A DNA stretch of 64,000 nucleotides from Salvia splendens (Eukaryota; Streptophyta; Magnoliopsida; Lamiales; Lamiaceae), in assembly GCF_004379255.2 (NCBI RefSeq), contig NC_056042.1, forward strand, positions 17,717,901 to 17,781,900, in the 5' to 3' direction. The notes under the pieces are model-generated. The model made no database searches, was not told the origin of the DNA, and worked only from the letters and a program-made list of their open reading frames with translations. The first letter of the stretch is position 1; each line of letters opens with the position of its first letter. A program made the translations under genes and the position numbers. Positions 20,187-32,477 of this stretch are shown here, in pieces.

Positions 20187-23100
20187 TAGACTTTTATTGA
20201 AAACTTAATTAACTTAAAGGATGAAGAAAACATTTTCTTTTTGTTTTAAAGAAGTTTAAAGTTATAACTTTGCTATTAAATAAAACAACATATGATAAAC
20301 ACTTTTAAAAGAAGCAGCGGAGAAAATAGTTATTTAAAACCCAATCAACTTCTAAGAAAAACATGTAGTCTAACTCACGTGAAAGACATCATTTTCAGAC
20401 AATAATGTAAATAGACGTTTAAAACCTAACATGACCAAAACATGCTCAACATAGTACGAAAAGATTTAAGTATTGAAACATGATTCAAAAACATAGCAGC
20501 TGAAATAAGGTTCAAAGGGAGAGTTAAGGATCACGCCTATGTATGAAGACACGACGCATCCTAAGGCTAGCTCAACATCCTCCGCAACATCCTGCTCAAC
20601 CTGCACATAAGAAAATAATATGCAGGGCTGAGTACTTGATGTACTCAATGGGCTCATGCCGAAAATATTTTAATAAGTTATGTCATCTATACCAGTGATC
20701 TCGAGTTTTATATAGTAAGAAATGTCACGAGAAACACAAAAATTCAAGTCTGGCCAGACAATTTATCTCCCCACTTTTCACATCAATCCATCAATCACAT
20801 CACAGTGCGACGAAAGTGTGGCCACACTATTCGCCCACGAGACCGGCCGACTTGCAAGGACGGCTCACGATCCCACTAGTGTACACAGCCTGATAGGGTT
20901 TACGGCCCTACTCAGACCCGAATTCGTTTCACAACACAGCCATATAGCCTAACGGAGTGAACTCATACGAACTAGGCATCAGGCACACAATCTCATAATA
21001 AAAACAACATGGCATGACATAACAGTTAAACCACCCTTATATCACCACATAATAATTTTTGGAAAAGTAAAGAGGTTTGAAAAGAAAGCCCACCTCGATC
21101 GCTTAGCAAATTCACAACCCAACTTATAGCAACTCTCGATCCTCGAGTTCACGAGTACACAACACCCTTGTCAATGACAACACCAGTCAGCCTTCCACAA
21201 CAACATTTTACTATGCATGTCCTATCGTTTTCTCTCATCGTTTTTCTCAAGTTCCCCAACCCAACATACGTCACAAAGGTGTAAAGACACACGTAACACA
21301 TTCTAACTTATCACAAGTGATTTCAACATTTAAACACGTTACTTGGTCATACATGCATCATATAATACTTTTAAACTTGTAACTAGGTGTCATTTTAACA
21401 AGGCAGAAAACTGGCAGAACTGCGCGACCGTTTTGTAAAAATCACTATAAATTCACCCGACCTCAAAAGAAGCTAAATTTTGGTCACAATACAGAGGACA
21501 CATTCAAGTTCATCCATGAAAATTTTCACATCTAAATGACGTCATTTAGTCAGTCCTATCACATAATAAACTCTCTGGTCGGAACACACAATTTCAGACA
21601 GCACTGCGCAGTTTATTGGAAAAATTCACCATAAATTCATCCAATGCCCAAAAAGGCTGAAAATTTAACAAGTCTCAGAAGACACTTCATATTTTCACAT
21701 AGTTCAAGAATCACATCAAACGGAGGTAATTTAGTCGGTCAAACAGATTACAAAACTTTCTGGTCAAGAACACATGTTTCTGGCAGAATTGCGCAGTCGA
21801 CTTCACACATTTTTCAAAAATTTATTTTTCCACAAAACGGGCTTAAATTTACACGAGACACAGAAAACACGTTGAAATTTACTCAGTAAAATTTTCATAT
21901 CAACATTCGGCCTTTTGATAGGTCAATTACAAATCATAAGCTACTGGTCGAACATCAAAGATAACAGACACACAATTTCTAAATTAGGGTTTCCTTCTCA
22001 ATCATCCAAACACCAATTCTCATGCTTATAACACACAATCATACTTGATAAGACTCTCTTAAACATGTTTCCACATAAACTTACATCATTCACCAAAGAT
22101 TCAAATCAAACTTCACACAAATCAATTGAAAACGCATATTTATCAAAGTTTTCAAGCAAACTCACTTTTTCCCTCGATTAAATTTGCGATCTACGATTCC
22201 TACACCCACTACATGCATGTAGGATTCAAGAACATGGTTCAAATGAAAAGAATGAGGAAAAGTGAAGCCAATATACCTTCTTTGACAAAACGAATCGGTA
22301 GAACCAAGAAACGATGCGATTCGTCGGAGATTCTTGAAAATAAACTTCAATGGATGCAAGAACTAGGATTGGATGTAGGATTTTTGGAGAGAAAGAGTGG
22401 AGAGGAGGGGAAAAAACGTGTGAAAGGGAGAGAGGGAGAGGGTGGACGAAAATTGTGAGGGAAATGGTGGCTAGGGTTTATTTTGGTGGCATTTATAGTC
22501 TAGGTTTAAGTCCATGAATGAATTAATTAATTAATTGTGGAGGAATAAAGTATAGGATAATAAATAAAAATTCCACAATTATACAAGGCTTAATTTTCGA
22601 AAATTATGGCTGAATTTAAACAAGGAATTATTTGATATTTACTTGGAGAGAAATAAATCCGCAATTTAGGAAATAAAAACATAAATTAAACAAGGGAAAA
22701 AAATAAATTAAATCTCCAAGTAGGAAATATGAGGTAGGGGCCGAAAATATAAGGGAAATTGCCAAGGGATTATTTCCACTCTTTATTTAATTTGGGTGAA
22801 GAAATAAAATGTGGGATGATTTAATTGGATTTAATTCAAAGAAAGAAGTCAACAAGGCACCAATTAAATCAAAGAAAAATTATTCATCCTCCTATTTTAA
22901 TTAGGGGATTTTCGAAACTCCCAAAGGTAATAGACTAGAGTTCGAATTTGATGTATTACAATTTAGGGATCATTTGGGTTGGATTTAATTTGGATAAATA
23001 AATATCCCAAAGCAATTAACTAAATCCAAGAAATGAAATACTATTCCAATAATTAAAAAGGGCCGAACATTCTGATGACTTGGCTCGAAAGATATAAATG

Positions 23101-23272
23101 CATGATCCTAATAATTATTTCCCCACATTGGAAAATATAAAATATCAATCACTTCATTCCACATCACCCACAACAATTATTTCACGCAATTCACTTAACC
23201 GCATATAAACAAAAGTTTCTTAATCGAAATTTCAAATCAATATATAAAGGGTCAAAAGTTTGGGATGTTACA
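20187..23272 (-). repeat. G2 3' LTR, subfamily B, lacking last 62 bp
   Basis: Starts TGTAACATCC on the minus strand at 23272, adjacent to the polypurine tract. Collinear with the 5' LTR at 38153-41292 from LTR position 63 onward (plus-strand view). Contains the 184-bp repeat series at 21413-21960 and the TATA box at 22490-22497. A 110-codon plus-strand ORF at 22126-22458 recurs in the 5' LTR with an upstream extension, but it runs antisense through the promoter leader and is not called. Confidence 0.85.
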
Positions 23273-23284
23273 TCCTTCCCCACT
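23273..23284 (-). other. Polypurine tract of G2
   Basis: AGTGGGGAAGGA on the minus strand immediately precedes the LTR start TGTAACA, the normal site of plus-strand priming. It follows the end of the pol frame by about 20-40 bp. Confidence 0.85.
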
Positions 23285-23350
23285 AAACAAAAATTTCGCC
23301 CCGAAATTTGTTCGTCTCACATAAATAACTCGGGAAATTTTTCTTTCATT

Positions 23351-25549
23351 TTATCTTCTAACTCCCACGTGGCTTCCTCGGGACCATGGTGCTATCGACT
23401 TGTTTCGCAATTCTTGTACCTTCCGATCTAGGATCGCCTCGGGCCTTTCCTCGTAGCTCATGTCGGGGCTTAGACTCACTTCCTCTTGATGGATCACATG
23501 CTTGGGGTCGAACACGTACTTGTGCAACTGCGACACATGGAACACGTTGTGCACGTTCCCAAAGCTGGGAGGTAACGCCAAACGATACGATACAGGGCCT
23601 ACTTCATCGATAATCTCGTACGGTCCTACGAAACACGGTTTCAGCTTGCCTTTCACTCCAAACCTCACAACTCCTCTCGTCGGGAACACTTTCAAGAACA
23701 CTTTGTCACCGACGTCGAATTTGATTTCCGTTCGACGCACGTCGGCATACGACTTCTGCCTATCTTGAGCTTCCTTGATCCTTGCGCGGATTTGATGCAC
23801 AATTTCGGTCATCTCCTTTATCGCATCGGGGCCTAACATCTTCCTCTCGCCAACTTCATCCCAATAAAGTGGGGATTGACACTTCCTGCCATACAAGGCT
23901 TCATACGGAGCCATATCGATCGTCTCTTGGTAGCTATTGTTGTAGGTGAATTCAACCAACGGTAGAACAGTTTCCCAACCTTCCCCTCGATCTAGAACAA
24001 CGGCTCGCAGCATATCCTCAATCGTTTGAATCGTCCTCTCTGACTGCCCGTCCGATTGCGGGTGATAAGCGGTGCTGAAATTCAGTTGCGTGCCCAATTC
24101 GCGCTGCAAACTCATCCATAACTTCGATGTGAACTTCGTATCGCGGTCGGACACAATAGTCTTTGGCACTCCATGCAAACGCACAATCTCATTCACATAC
24201 AATTTTTCCAACTTGTCCGCGCCATAGGTAATTCGAATTGGTAAGAAGTGTGCGCTTTTCGTTAGTCGATCGATGATCACCCAAATTGCAGTGTTGCCCT
24301 TCTGTGACTTCGGCAAACCCGTCATGAAATCCATAGCCAGATGCTCCCACTTCCATTCGGGAATTTCGAGTGGTTGCAACTTCCCATATGGCCGTTGGTG
24401 CAAGGCCTTCACTTGTTGGCATGCTAGACATCGTTCCACGTATGATGCCACGTCTCCCTTCATTCCATTCCACCAAAATCTTTGCTTCAAATCCCGATAC
24501 ATCGTGCTTCCGGGGTGAGCAGTGCAAGGTGTGTCGTGCGCTTCACTTAAAATCTCCTCCTTTAACGTATCATCGCTCGGCACACACAATCGCCCATCAT
24601 ACGTCAAGGCATTATCCGCCTCCTTACGGTAATGATCAAGCTTCTCGGTTCTCACCTTCGCACGTAATTCTTCCAACTTCTCATCACGTCGCTGGGCTGC
24701 TATGAGCTTGGTTCTCAAATCTGGCTTAATCACTAGCGTCGCCAATCTTGCTTCTACTGTCTCAGGCGCTTTCACTATTTCCAACTTCATCTTGTCGAAC
24801 TCGTGAATCAACGCTTTCTCTTGCGTTAGGAAGTAAGCCAATTGCGGTTGGTTCTTCCTACTCAAAGCATCGGCTATTACTTTCGCCTTGCCCGGGTGAT
24901 AGTGAATACCACAGTCATAGTCTTTCACAATCTCTAACCAACGTCGATGTCGCATGTTCAGCTCCTTCTGCTCGAAGAAGTACTTCAGACTCTTGTGGTC
25001 CACAGAGATTTCGCATCTCACTCCATAGAGATGGTGTCTCCAAATCTTTAGTGCATGCACCACTGCTGCTAACTCCAAATCATGAGTCGGGAAGTTCAAC
25101 TCATTCGGTCTTAACTGTCGGGAAGCATATGCTATTACTTTCCCATCTTGCATTAACACGCATCCTAGTCCCACTTTCGACGCATCCGTATAGACGGCGA
25201 AATCCTTGTCGGGTTCTGGTACCGCTAGGACTGGTGCTGTAGTCAACTTCTCCTTCAACAGTTGGAAACTCGCCTCACACTCCGGCATCCAAACCGCTTT
25301 GATTCCCTTCTTTAACAGTTGCGTCATCGGCCTCGCAATCTTAGAGAATCCTTCAATGAAACGTCGATAGTATCCCGCCAATCCCAAGAAGCTGCGGATT
25401 TCACTCGGCGTTTTTGGCGATTTCCAATTCTGCACGGCCTCGACCTTTGCTGGGTCTACTTGAATTCCATTTGCCATCACAATATGACCAAGAAAGTTCA
25501 CTCGAGTCAACCAAAACTCGCATTTACTAAACTTGTAGATGCCCTTCAT
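23351..25549 (-). CDS. G2 gypsy pol: RNase H, integrase, truncated chromodomain
   Basis: A 732-codon open frame. Residues 1-95 are the RT connection. RNase H spans about 115-235 with acidic residues D122, E159, D184 and D227. The integrase zinc finger is H338-x6-H345 and C374-x2-C377. The integrase catalytic triad is D407, D468 and E504 with the canonical 35 residues between the last two. A GPY/F-type region follows near 640-655. A chromodomain begins around 690 ([19 protein letters not shown]), but a deletion with frame shift after about 712 removes its end; the normal end, [11 protein letters not shown], is still visible in another frame near 23310-23350. The frame's Met is internal; it is really a continuation of the RT frame at 25527-26054, lost through a roughly 40-bp deletion. 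The enzyme domains shown are intact, but the polyprotein is broken. Confidence 0.9.
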   Translation of the reverse strand: MKGIYKFSKCEFWLTRVNFLGHIVMANGIQVDPAKVEAVQNWKSPKTPSEIRSFLGLAGYYRRFIEGFSKIARPMTQLLKKGIKAVWMPECEASFQLLKEKLTTAPVLAVPEPDKDFAVYTDASKVGLGCVLMQDGKVIAYASRQLRPNELNFPTHDLELAAVVHALKIWRHHLYGVRCEISVDHKSLKYFFEQKELNMRHRRWLEIVKDYDCGIHYHPGKAKVIADALSRKNQPQLAYFLTQEKALIHEFDKMKLEIVKAPETVEARLATLVIKPDLRTKLIAAQRRDEKLEELRAKVRTEKLDHYRKEADNALTYDGRLCVPSDDTLKEEILSEAHDTPCTAHPGSTMYRDLKQRFWWNGMKGDVASYVERCLACQQVKALHQRPYGKLQPLEIPEWKWEHLAMDFMTGLPKSQKGNTAIWVIIDRLTKSAHFLPIRITYGADKLEKLYVNEIVRLHGVPKTIVSDRDTKFTSKLWMSLQRELGTQLNFSTAYHPQSDGQSERTIQTIEDMLRAVVLDRGEGWETVLPLVEFTYNNSYQETIDMAPYEALYGRKCQSPLYWDEVGERKMLGPDAIKEMTEIVHQIRARIKEAQDRQKSYADVRRTEIKFDVGDKVFLKVFPTRGVVRFGVKGKLKPCFVGPYEIIDEVGPVSYRLALPPSFGNVHNVFHVSQLHKYVFDPKHVIHQEEVSLSPDMSYEERPEAILDRKVQELRNKSIAPWSRGSHVGVRR

Positions 25550-26054
25550 GTTCCTCCTCGTTCTTCGAGTACACTAAAACATCGTCGATGAAGACTAACA
25601 CGAACTTGTCGAGATACTCATGGAAAACTCGGTTCATCAAATCCATGAACACGGCCGAGGCGTTGGTCAGCCCAAATGGCATCACGACGAATTCATAATG
25701 GCCATAACGAGTGCGAAAAGCAGTCTTAGGCACATCCTCTCGTCGGACCTTTAGTTGGTGGTACCCTGATCTCAAATCCATCGTCGAGAATACACCTGCT
25801 CCTCGAAGTTGGTCAAATAAATCATCGATCCTCGGCAGTGGGTACTTGTTCTTCAACGTCATTTTGTTAAGCTCACGATAGTCGATGCACATCCTCATCG
25901 TTCCATCCTTCTTCTTAACGAACAACACTGGTGCTCCCCACGGTGACACACTGGGTCGAATAAAACCCAAGTCTAACAGTCCTTGCAACTGAATCTTCAA
26001 TTCTGCCAACTCTTTAGGGGGCCATTCGGTATGGTGCCTTCGACACTGGCACAA
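25527..26054 (-). pseudogene. G2 gypsy reverse transcriptase
   Basis: A 175-codon frame with the RT blocks in order: [50 protein letters not shown] (D93), MPFGLTNAS, and the catalytic FIDDVLVYS (residues 155-163). It ends at [10 protein letters not shown] because about 40 bases present in G1 (1554-1680) are missing. The first ten residues come from an upstream frame shift caused by an extra base in a run of G/C near 26019. The catalytic aspartates are present. Confidence 0.9.
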
Positions 26055-26116
26055 ATCCGGGTTCTAAGTCGATTGTAAACTCCATTTGTCTGTCGGGCGG
26101 TGGTCCAGGTAAGGTT

Positions 26117-26353
26117 TCAGGGAACACATCGGGAAAGTCTCGTACTATTTCCACGTCTTCCACTTTCAACTCCCCTTTTTTCCTCTCCGTTCAGATATAC
26201 AAGATATGCCGGGCGCTCTTTTCTTATCATCGTGGTTGCTTGCAAGAAAGATATTACTGAGGTTCGTTTGTTCATGGAAATTCTATACGAGATAGTCGGC
26301 TCTTTGCTAGGTGCTCGAAAAGAAATTTGCCTCTCCATGCAATGTCGCATCAA
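26117..26353 (-). pseudogene. G2 gypsy protease/RT linker remnant
   Basis: Homologous to the G1 protease end at 11327-11605 (shared words: [27 protein letters not shown]). The LGMDWL core and everything before it are missing, since the sequence passes into the leader near 26380. It joins the RT frame through a frame shift. Not functional. Confidence 0.7.
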
Positions 26354-26379
26354 GAACTCAGAATGTGTATCAAGAACTC

Positions 26380-27756
26380 AAAATTTTATCAAACAGTCTT
26401 AACTTGGATATCAAATGATTTCAAAAGTGTAGCAACACTACTGAAAGTTTCTTACTCAGAATATGAATCACGAAGTCAAAAATATACTGAAACATTCTTA
26501 GCTTGGATATGAACCGATTTCGAATTGTAACAATTGGTTATAATCATCCCCACGGGGCTTGAAGGAACATAAGATATGAATATATGATGGAATCGAATTG
26601 GAGCTCAATTCTCATGGTAGGATACCAAATAAGATAATTCTGTTGTTCGACCGAATTTGAAAGGTCCACACATCAATGGATAATGACTTATAGGGTTGAG
26701 AAAAAGAATGATCAGTTGCATGAGTATTGAGAAATGTAGGCAATTGTTACAAAATGATACTGATCATGGTTCAACGAAAATCATAATATGGAATGGTAGA
26801 ATCACATCGATGGGTTCATAAGTTTGTGAAAGGCAACCAAAGTCAAATGGGCTTTCGAAAACAATCAAGTGGATTAAGTTTGTCAAGGCAAGGTATAAAA
26901 TGTAGGCCTTAACTTCGCGTTGTAGAAAGAAGTGTTCTAATATTGAAAGGATACACATAGTGGAACTGAACCAAAAAGAATTTCACTATGTAAGAAAGAC
27001 CTTGACACAGACATGGTGACAAAATGAAAAACTGAACGAAAGCTCAAAGAAGAATAGCCCATAGAAAACATGTCTGCGAAACCTGATTATATTGAAGGAC
27101 ATAACTGCAAGCAGCCTTAGGAATGAAGTTCAATAGCAAAGGTTCACAAAGTCAAAGTATGGTCCGTATAAATAATAGGTCAAAGAAGACTACAATCAAC
27201 CCAAGTTTCCAAAGTTATGAAGGCAACACCACTTTCCAAAAACTGAAAATGAGTTATGACTCAATGGAGGAAAAGAAACATTATGCATCACTTACAAGGG
27301 GTGAATGGAACAAGTTGTTAAACCGACAAGGGCTCACGGCTATTTGAAAGGTCTTGAAAGATAATTTCTTAGAATCCAAGTAAGAACTGTTGATTAGAAT
27401 AGTTTGTTCTAGCTATTAAAGTCGCACCCCTCGTTCATCTTTCGCAAGCCGAAACTGGTAACATCGCTCTAAGAACCGTGGATTCCGCGCTGAGATTCTT
27501 CGTGTCATTGCCACTAATAATGGTAGTCGGAATCTACATCTTCGTAATACCCTTTGCATGTCATACTGACTATCCTCGTAGGACATTGTTATCATCCTCG
27601 TGCTCCTTTGTAGGGTATGAAGATCATCTCCATCGTGTTGCCACTTACACAAGATTACACTATACTAATTTAAATCGCGAGTATGATCGCTCATCGTTGC
27701 ATGAAAATATCTTTTAGCATCGGTTCTTCTTGTCTCACACCTTGACTTAAGCGTTT
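26380..27756 (-). other. G2 leader, part next to protease
   Basis: Homologous to G1 11830-12830 and, in reverse, to G4 near 62800-64000. Sense-strand frames are short and full of stops. On the opposite (plus) strand two frames look more protein-like: 27123-27347 (74 codons) and 27478-27717 (79 codons). Copia 2 interrupts it after GCCTC at 27757-27761. Confidence 0.65.
27478..27717 (+). other. Antisense 79-codon ORF in gypsy leader, conserved in G4
   Basis: The frame encodes 79 residues starting MDSALRFFVSLPLIM, with a hydrophobic N-terminal third (possible membrane segment) and a tail with HYTNLNREYDRSSLHEN. G4 keeps a 79-codon frame with the same start and stop at 62803-63042 (minus strand), with about 18 substitutions. 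G1 has a damaged version at 12614. It runs opposite to the element's own transcription. It could be captured host sequence or chance openness; I recognise no family. Confidence 0.3.
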
Positions 27757-27761
27757 GCCTC

Positions 27762-29226
27762 TGTTAGGATTGGTATACTGAAAAGCATATTACGAGCATG
27801 TTGCACTGATAGAATTGCTTGTATACAATAAACTCTACAATCCACTTTTAACCCAAGGCGAGAAGAATTAATTTTATCGCATTGGTGTTTGCTTATGCAT
27901 TTATAAGATGTTTCTCAAACATTTAAATGTATAAGAAGCAAATAAGTCTAATTCTTCTGCATAGTAGACTGGTCGTGAACGACGTTCACAAAAGGTGACG
28001 CAGTCAGTTCTTTGTAGATGAGGAATAGAATTTCACAACCTAGATAGGCTTTGGCTACCTATCGTGAAAGGTTGCAGTGTCAGTCCGCATGTTTCCTTAC
28101 CTTAGGAAATAAATGACACTGGTGTGGTATAGCACTGAAGGATCTAACAGTTGAGATAAGTCTTTCTTGCTATTTACTGAAAGACGAGGTCTCGGTGATT
28201 TTTATTTCTTAATCATTGTTGACATAACATTGAGCATACGATATTGATTATGCACTACTTTGATTTATCAAATGGTGCGGAGTTTTCGCAATCCAAGAAT
28301 CCTGGTATCTTGGGTAGTGGTGATCAATGTCTAGAGGTGCTAGTATTGTTATTGCAATGAATCGTGTGCTGGGTGAGTCCAGTTTGATAATATCCTCAAG
28401 AGGTGTTCGAAAAAGGTTTTATTATTTAGAAACCCGGCCGGTTGGAATTTATTCCAGAATAATAAATAATGATTTTGAACTAGACAACTCTTGGAAAAGA
28501 TATTAATTAATTAAAGTCAAATAGCAGACTTAAATTAATTAATGGATATTTATATCTTAAACACGAGAAATAATAAATTAAAGAGGTAAAGCCCGGATTA
28601 CTCATAATTTGGGATTGGACGGGCAATCAATATTATTTTACTGTAGTGGCTGATAATAATATTCTGTCGGACTTGTATTAAATTGGGGCTCAATTTAATT
28701 AGTAAAAGCCCAACAGGTTTGGCCCAAGTCCAACCTCCATGGATCCCTAATCTGGCCCATTATAACTCAATATAAAAGGAGAATAGAAAGGAGATTTAGG
28801 GTGAAAACACTCATAATTTTCGTGCTCCCCTCTGGGAGTGGACGAAAAATCAGTTTTTGAGAAAACTGATATTCTGTCTTCTTTCTAATCAAACCCTTTT
28901 CGATTCTGATAAGCTTTGCCCTCCCAAAGGTCAGATTCTGAGTTCGGGATACAGATTAGAAGATTCTTGGTTGAGTACGAAGATCTTCATGTGGAGGAGG
29001 CGCAAGCAATCGTCGATTCTTTGGAGAATCAGATCAGTAATTCTAAACCGTAGGAAATTCATGAACTAGGTTTTAATTCCTTTTTCATGAATTGTATGCG
29101 TTCTTGTATGCAATTGATTGTTTAACATGTAGATAATTAATCCCATAATCGATCAAATAGATCCATATGTATGATTTATTTGTGAATGCGTGACTTCCGC
29201 TGTGCAAGGGGCACCAAACCCCAGCA
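27762..29226 (+). repeat. Copia 2 5' LTR
   Basis: TGTTAGG...CCCCAGCA, 1,465 bp. TATA box TATAAAAGG at 28771-28779. A 70-codon ORF in the R/U5 part (28857-29069) is repeated identically in the 3' LTR, as expected for paired LTRs, and is not called as a gene. Confidence 0.95.
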
Positions 29227-29228
29227 AT

Positions 29229-29240
29229 TGGTATCAGCTC
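29229..29240 (+). other. Shortened primer-binding site of copia 2
   Basis: TGGTATCAG is followed by CTCTG, whereas copia 1 has TGGTATCAGAGC followed by thirteen further bases before CTCTG. A 13-bp deletion has cut the tRNA-complementary stretch to nine bases. This probably weakens priming and must have happened at or after the last transposition. Confidence 0.75.
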
Positions 29241-29514
29241 TGATTATGTGGATTAATTTCATGTTATATGAATTGATTGAATGCGTGTTTATATTCGCCG
29301 TGTGTTGGTTGTTTTACTTATATTGAATGAACGACGAACTATGAAAAAGGCGAATATGTGCGTGGCGTAGTTAGAGAAAAATCAGTCGCATGATGCAGTG
29401 TTGATTCTCTTAGCATATGTTTTTTTTTTCCTATATGCAATCACTATGTGTATGCAATGATTACGTGTTTAATTACAATATATTTACATGGAATCAATTT
29501 GTGATTACCTGGAG

Positions 29515-30115
29515 TGTAAATTACATGCGGCACGGTGTCGGAAAATCGTGACAGCAACGTTTCGGTGGCTCGCAATTGAAATTCCGCGATGCAGTCGCGC
29601 CGGCGGAGCGACGTCGATGCAGCAGCGTCGGAGATGTCGAGTTGGGCGAGCTTGCGAGTCGAGTGGGAGTCCTTCGTGGTCAGTTCCCAGACTCGACAGT
29701 CGACGGAAGCGAGAGAGTTGGCGACGGACAACAGCTCCGGCAGCAACTGCTTCATCTTCGGACAGCAGCGCCGGACAGCAGCTGTGTCGCTGACGGACTG
29801 CAGCAGAGACGCGGCAGTGAAAGATCGGGCAGCGGCGGGTGCGACGACGTAGCGACAGCAGCGTTGGTATCCCGCAGTGCAGCGACAGCGATCCGACGAT
29901 GACGCGCTCCAGCAGCCGAGGACAGTGGTCTGCCATGTGTTGCGCCGGCGGCTACGGAGAGTAGCAGCTGAGATTCGAGTGGGAGCCCTTCGCGGGCAGT
30001 TTCCCGAACTCGAGTTCGACGACGCAAGATTAGGGTTTACCCTATGCGCGACGATCGCGCGGATGGAACCCGCGCGACGTCGTATCGCCTCGTTCCGTGA
30101 CTTCGCTTTCCAAAT
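29515..30115 (+). other. GC-rich leader block of copia 2
   Basis: GC-rich, CAG/GCG-rich block with two copies of a long imperfect hairpin, 29656-29698 and 29973-30014 (arms TTCGAGTGGGAG and TCCCGAACTCGA in the second). Several overlapping frames of 80-143 codons exist on both strands, a consequence of few AT-rich stops; none matches the copia 1 block frame for frame. It ends at an abrupt shift to AT-rich sequence near 30115. Confidence 0.6.
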
Positions 30116-30169
30116 TTGATTAGGGTTTCCGAATCCTTGGATTCAATTTTGGAAATAATTTAAGATAAA

Positions 30170-31400
30170 TAATTCAAGATATGATTTTAGAATAATATTT
30201 GAATATATCTTAAGTGGATTATCTAAAATTTAATTTTTAATTAAATTATGGATTAATTAGATATGTATCCTTATTTTATGGATTAGATAGATTAAATTTT
30301 ATCTAGATAAATCCTAAATAAATTTGGATGATAATAATTAATTTTATTTTGTCTTATGGATTTTTGTAGGATTTAATTCTATGTAAATATATCCAAGATA
30401 GAATAGATAAATAAATAATTATGTTTGGATTTTATCCTTATTTTATGGATTTGGATAGATTTGATTCTATCTAGATAAATCCTAGATATATTTGGATAAT
30501 AATTAATTTTATTTTGTCTTATAGATTTATATAGATTTAATTCTATGTGAATAAATCCTAGATAGACTAAGATAAATTTTAATTAAGTTTATCCGTATCT
30601 TGTAGATATTGATAGATTTATATCTATCTAGAATACATCTTAGTAGATTTGGATATTAAAATCCATGTTTATCTTTATCTTGTGGATATTTATAGATTTA
30701 ATTCTATTAAGAAAATATCCCTGTGATTTAGATAATTAAGTTTATCTATATCTTATAGATATTGATAGATTCATATCTATCTAGAATATATCTAAGTAGA
30801 TTTAGATAATTATTAATCCAGTATTGTATTATCTTTTGGATTTAAGATAGATTTAGTTCTATCTAGTTAAATCCTAGTTGAATTAATTAATATTAATTCT
30901 AGTTTATCCTAATTTTATGGATATAAATAGATTTATTTCTATTTAGAAAATATCCTAGATAGATTTGGATAAAGATAATACAAGATAATCCTTTATCTAA
31001 TTGGATTTTGATAAAAATTAATTTTATCTAGAATAAATCCTAATTGATATGATATATTCTAATTTCTAATTCTAAATAATTTAAGATTTTCTTAAATCTT
31101 AGAGTGATTGGATTTTATCTTCGTCTTATGGATTTGGAGAAATTTATTTTTATCCTGAAATATCCTGGTAAAATTTAGATAATGATAATCCAAGGTCAGT
31201 TTTATCTTGAATTTTAGGATTTGATTTTAAAATCTAGAATAATCCTAAGAGGATTTAGATAGATTTCATTCTATCTAAATAAATCCTAAATTAATTTGGA
31301 TAATCATTATCCAAATAAATCGTATCAAATCCGAAATTCCTATTTTGGATAAGATAAGGAATTAATTATTTAATTAAACCTCCCTAGATTTATTAAATAA
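30170..31400 (+). repeat. Hairpin-unit array in copia 2 leader
   Basis: Same degenerate units of about 78 bp as copia 1 4436-5480, built around GGATTT(A)GATAGATTT...TCTATCTAGATAAATCC. The first part has one additional unit relative to copia 1 (near 30420-30500), so unit number varies between copies. Confidence 0.8.
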
Positions 31401-31619
31401 TTTCAATAATTATCCAATGTGATTAATTACCATGAAGTAAATAGATTTATTTGTTTATTTGGTGTTAATCTGGTTTAAGTGGATTATCTGCCTTTTCTGC
31501 TTATGTGATAATTATGCAAAAACCATGTTTAAAATGACTAAGCGATAATTACAACAGTGCGTTGTATATGGTCTCCATAAAATGGTCTATATATGAAGCA
31601 GTTTCTAATATTATCGCGA

Positions 31620-31992
31620 CCCACCTTAGTGGGAGCAATAATCCTACGAAATAGCAAGTTCATAAGATTAGACTTCTTAATAGTAAATTGTTTAAACTAG
31701 AAGCGAGTTTCTAATATTATCGCGACCCACCCTAGTGGGAGCCATAATCCTCTGAAATTGCAAGTTCATGTGTTTAAACATATTTATAAGATAGCTATGG
31801 AATTTTGTTAGTGGCGTGCGACCTTCCCTAGAAGGAGTATCAAAACAGAAATGAAATTCCTAGATGCTAATATTTAGGGTAAAAGCTTAGGCAATATTTG
31901 GCGGCCATGCCACCTTAGTGGTCTCTGGCCTATTCGTCGGTATTGTGACCAGGAAATTATTGGAATCCGAATTTGTATGACCTCCCTAGAGG
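31620..31992 (+). other. CYTA-tetraloop hairpin cluster of copia 2
   Basis: All five hairpins of copia 1 are present: 31620-31633, 31726-31739, 31822-31835, 31910-31921 and 31981-31992, with unchanged loops. The second stem is CCCAC/GTGGG here and TCCAC/GTGGG in copia 1, a change that keeps pairing (C-G versus U-G). Confidence 0.7.
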
Positions 31993-32141
31993 CGTACTTG
32001 TTTTGGTTTTCACGGTTGCGAGATACATAAATTGTTGAAACCTTCTACAAAGAAAGTTTCAGAATGCATTTCATGCATGTGCCTGACAAGTTCTTTGAGA
32101 TAGAAGGTCAAACTACTTTCTTTTAAGTAGTAAGACACGTC

Positions 32142-32477
32142 TTGGTTTATATTGATGAAACAGGAATATCCAATAAGGACGATGTCCAGATTCTATTGGA
32201 ATATCGACAAGAGATAGAATGTTTTGAGGAATCTTCTGATTCAGTTACTCAAATAGTTTCTACACTCAGTTCATCGCCAAATGTAATAGGAAGTGATTAT
32301 TTGAAGGTTGTTACTGAAAAGTTGGAAACCTTCGGCATTGTATTCACTCTATTACTTTTGGAGGAAGATAACATGATAGTTGACGAATTCATTAAGGCTG
32401 CATCTTTCCTATGTCTTAGTTCAATCGAACAGAAGACTAGTAATGGAAAGAGGGAAGAGCTGAATTGTCATCAATGA
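32142..32477 (+). pseudogene. Copia 2 gag-like remnant
   Basis: A 111-codon open frame, homologous to copia 1 6451-6771, sharing SSDSVTQIVSTLSSSPNVIG and LLLLEEDNMI. The upstream gag start is deleted between about 32030 and 32050. The C-terminal end differs from copia 1 through a frame shift. Assignment to Gag is by position and weak resemblance. Confidence 0.5.

Larger units (their letters stand above)
14957..20958. repeat. Tandem duplication, two 3,001-bp chimeric LTR copies
   Basis: Copy 1 is about 14957-17957 and copy 2 about 17958-20958. Each consists of the outer part of an A-type LTR, the A/B junction (17186 and 20187), and about 770 bp of B-type LTR. The switch from B back to A inside 17939-17957 lies in a block identical in both subfamilies, as expected for homologous unequal crossing over. 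The copies differ at roughly 15-20 positions by eye, so the event is recent. Confidence 0.85.

Noticed and set aside
24748..25242. 164-codon plus-strand ORF opposite the G2 RNase H region
   Set aside because: Shadow of the strongly supported minus-strand pol frame.
28857..29069. 70-codon ORF in copia 2 R/U5, identical at 36382-36594
   Set aside because: Identity follows from LTR duplication; the copia 1 5' LTR breaks the frame, and no domain is visible.
29488..30119. Overlapping ORFs of 80-143 codons on both strands of the GC-rich block
   Set aside because: Low stop-codon density from high GC explains them; none is conserved in copia 1.
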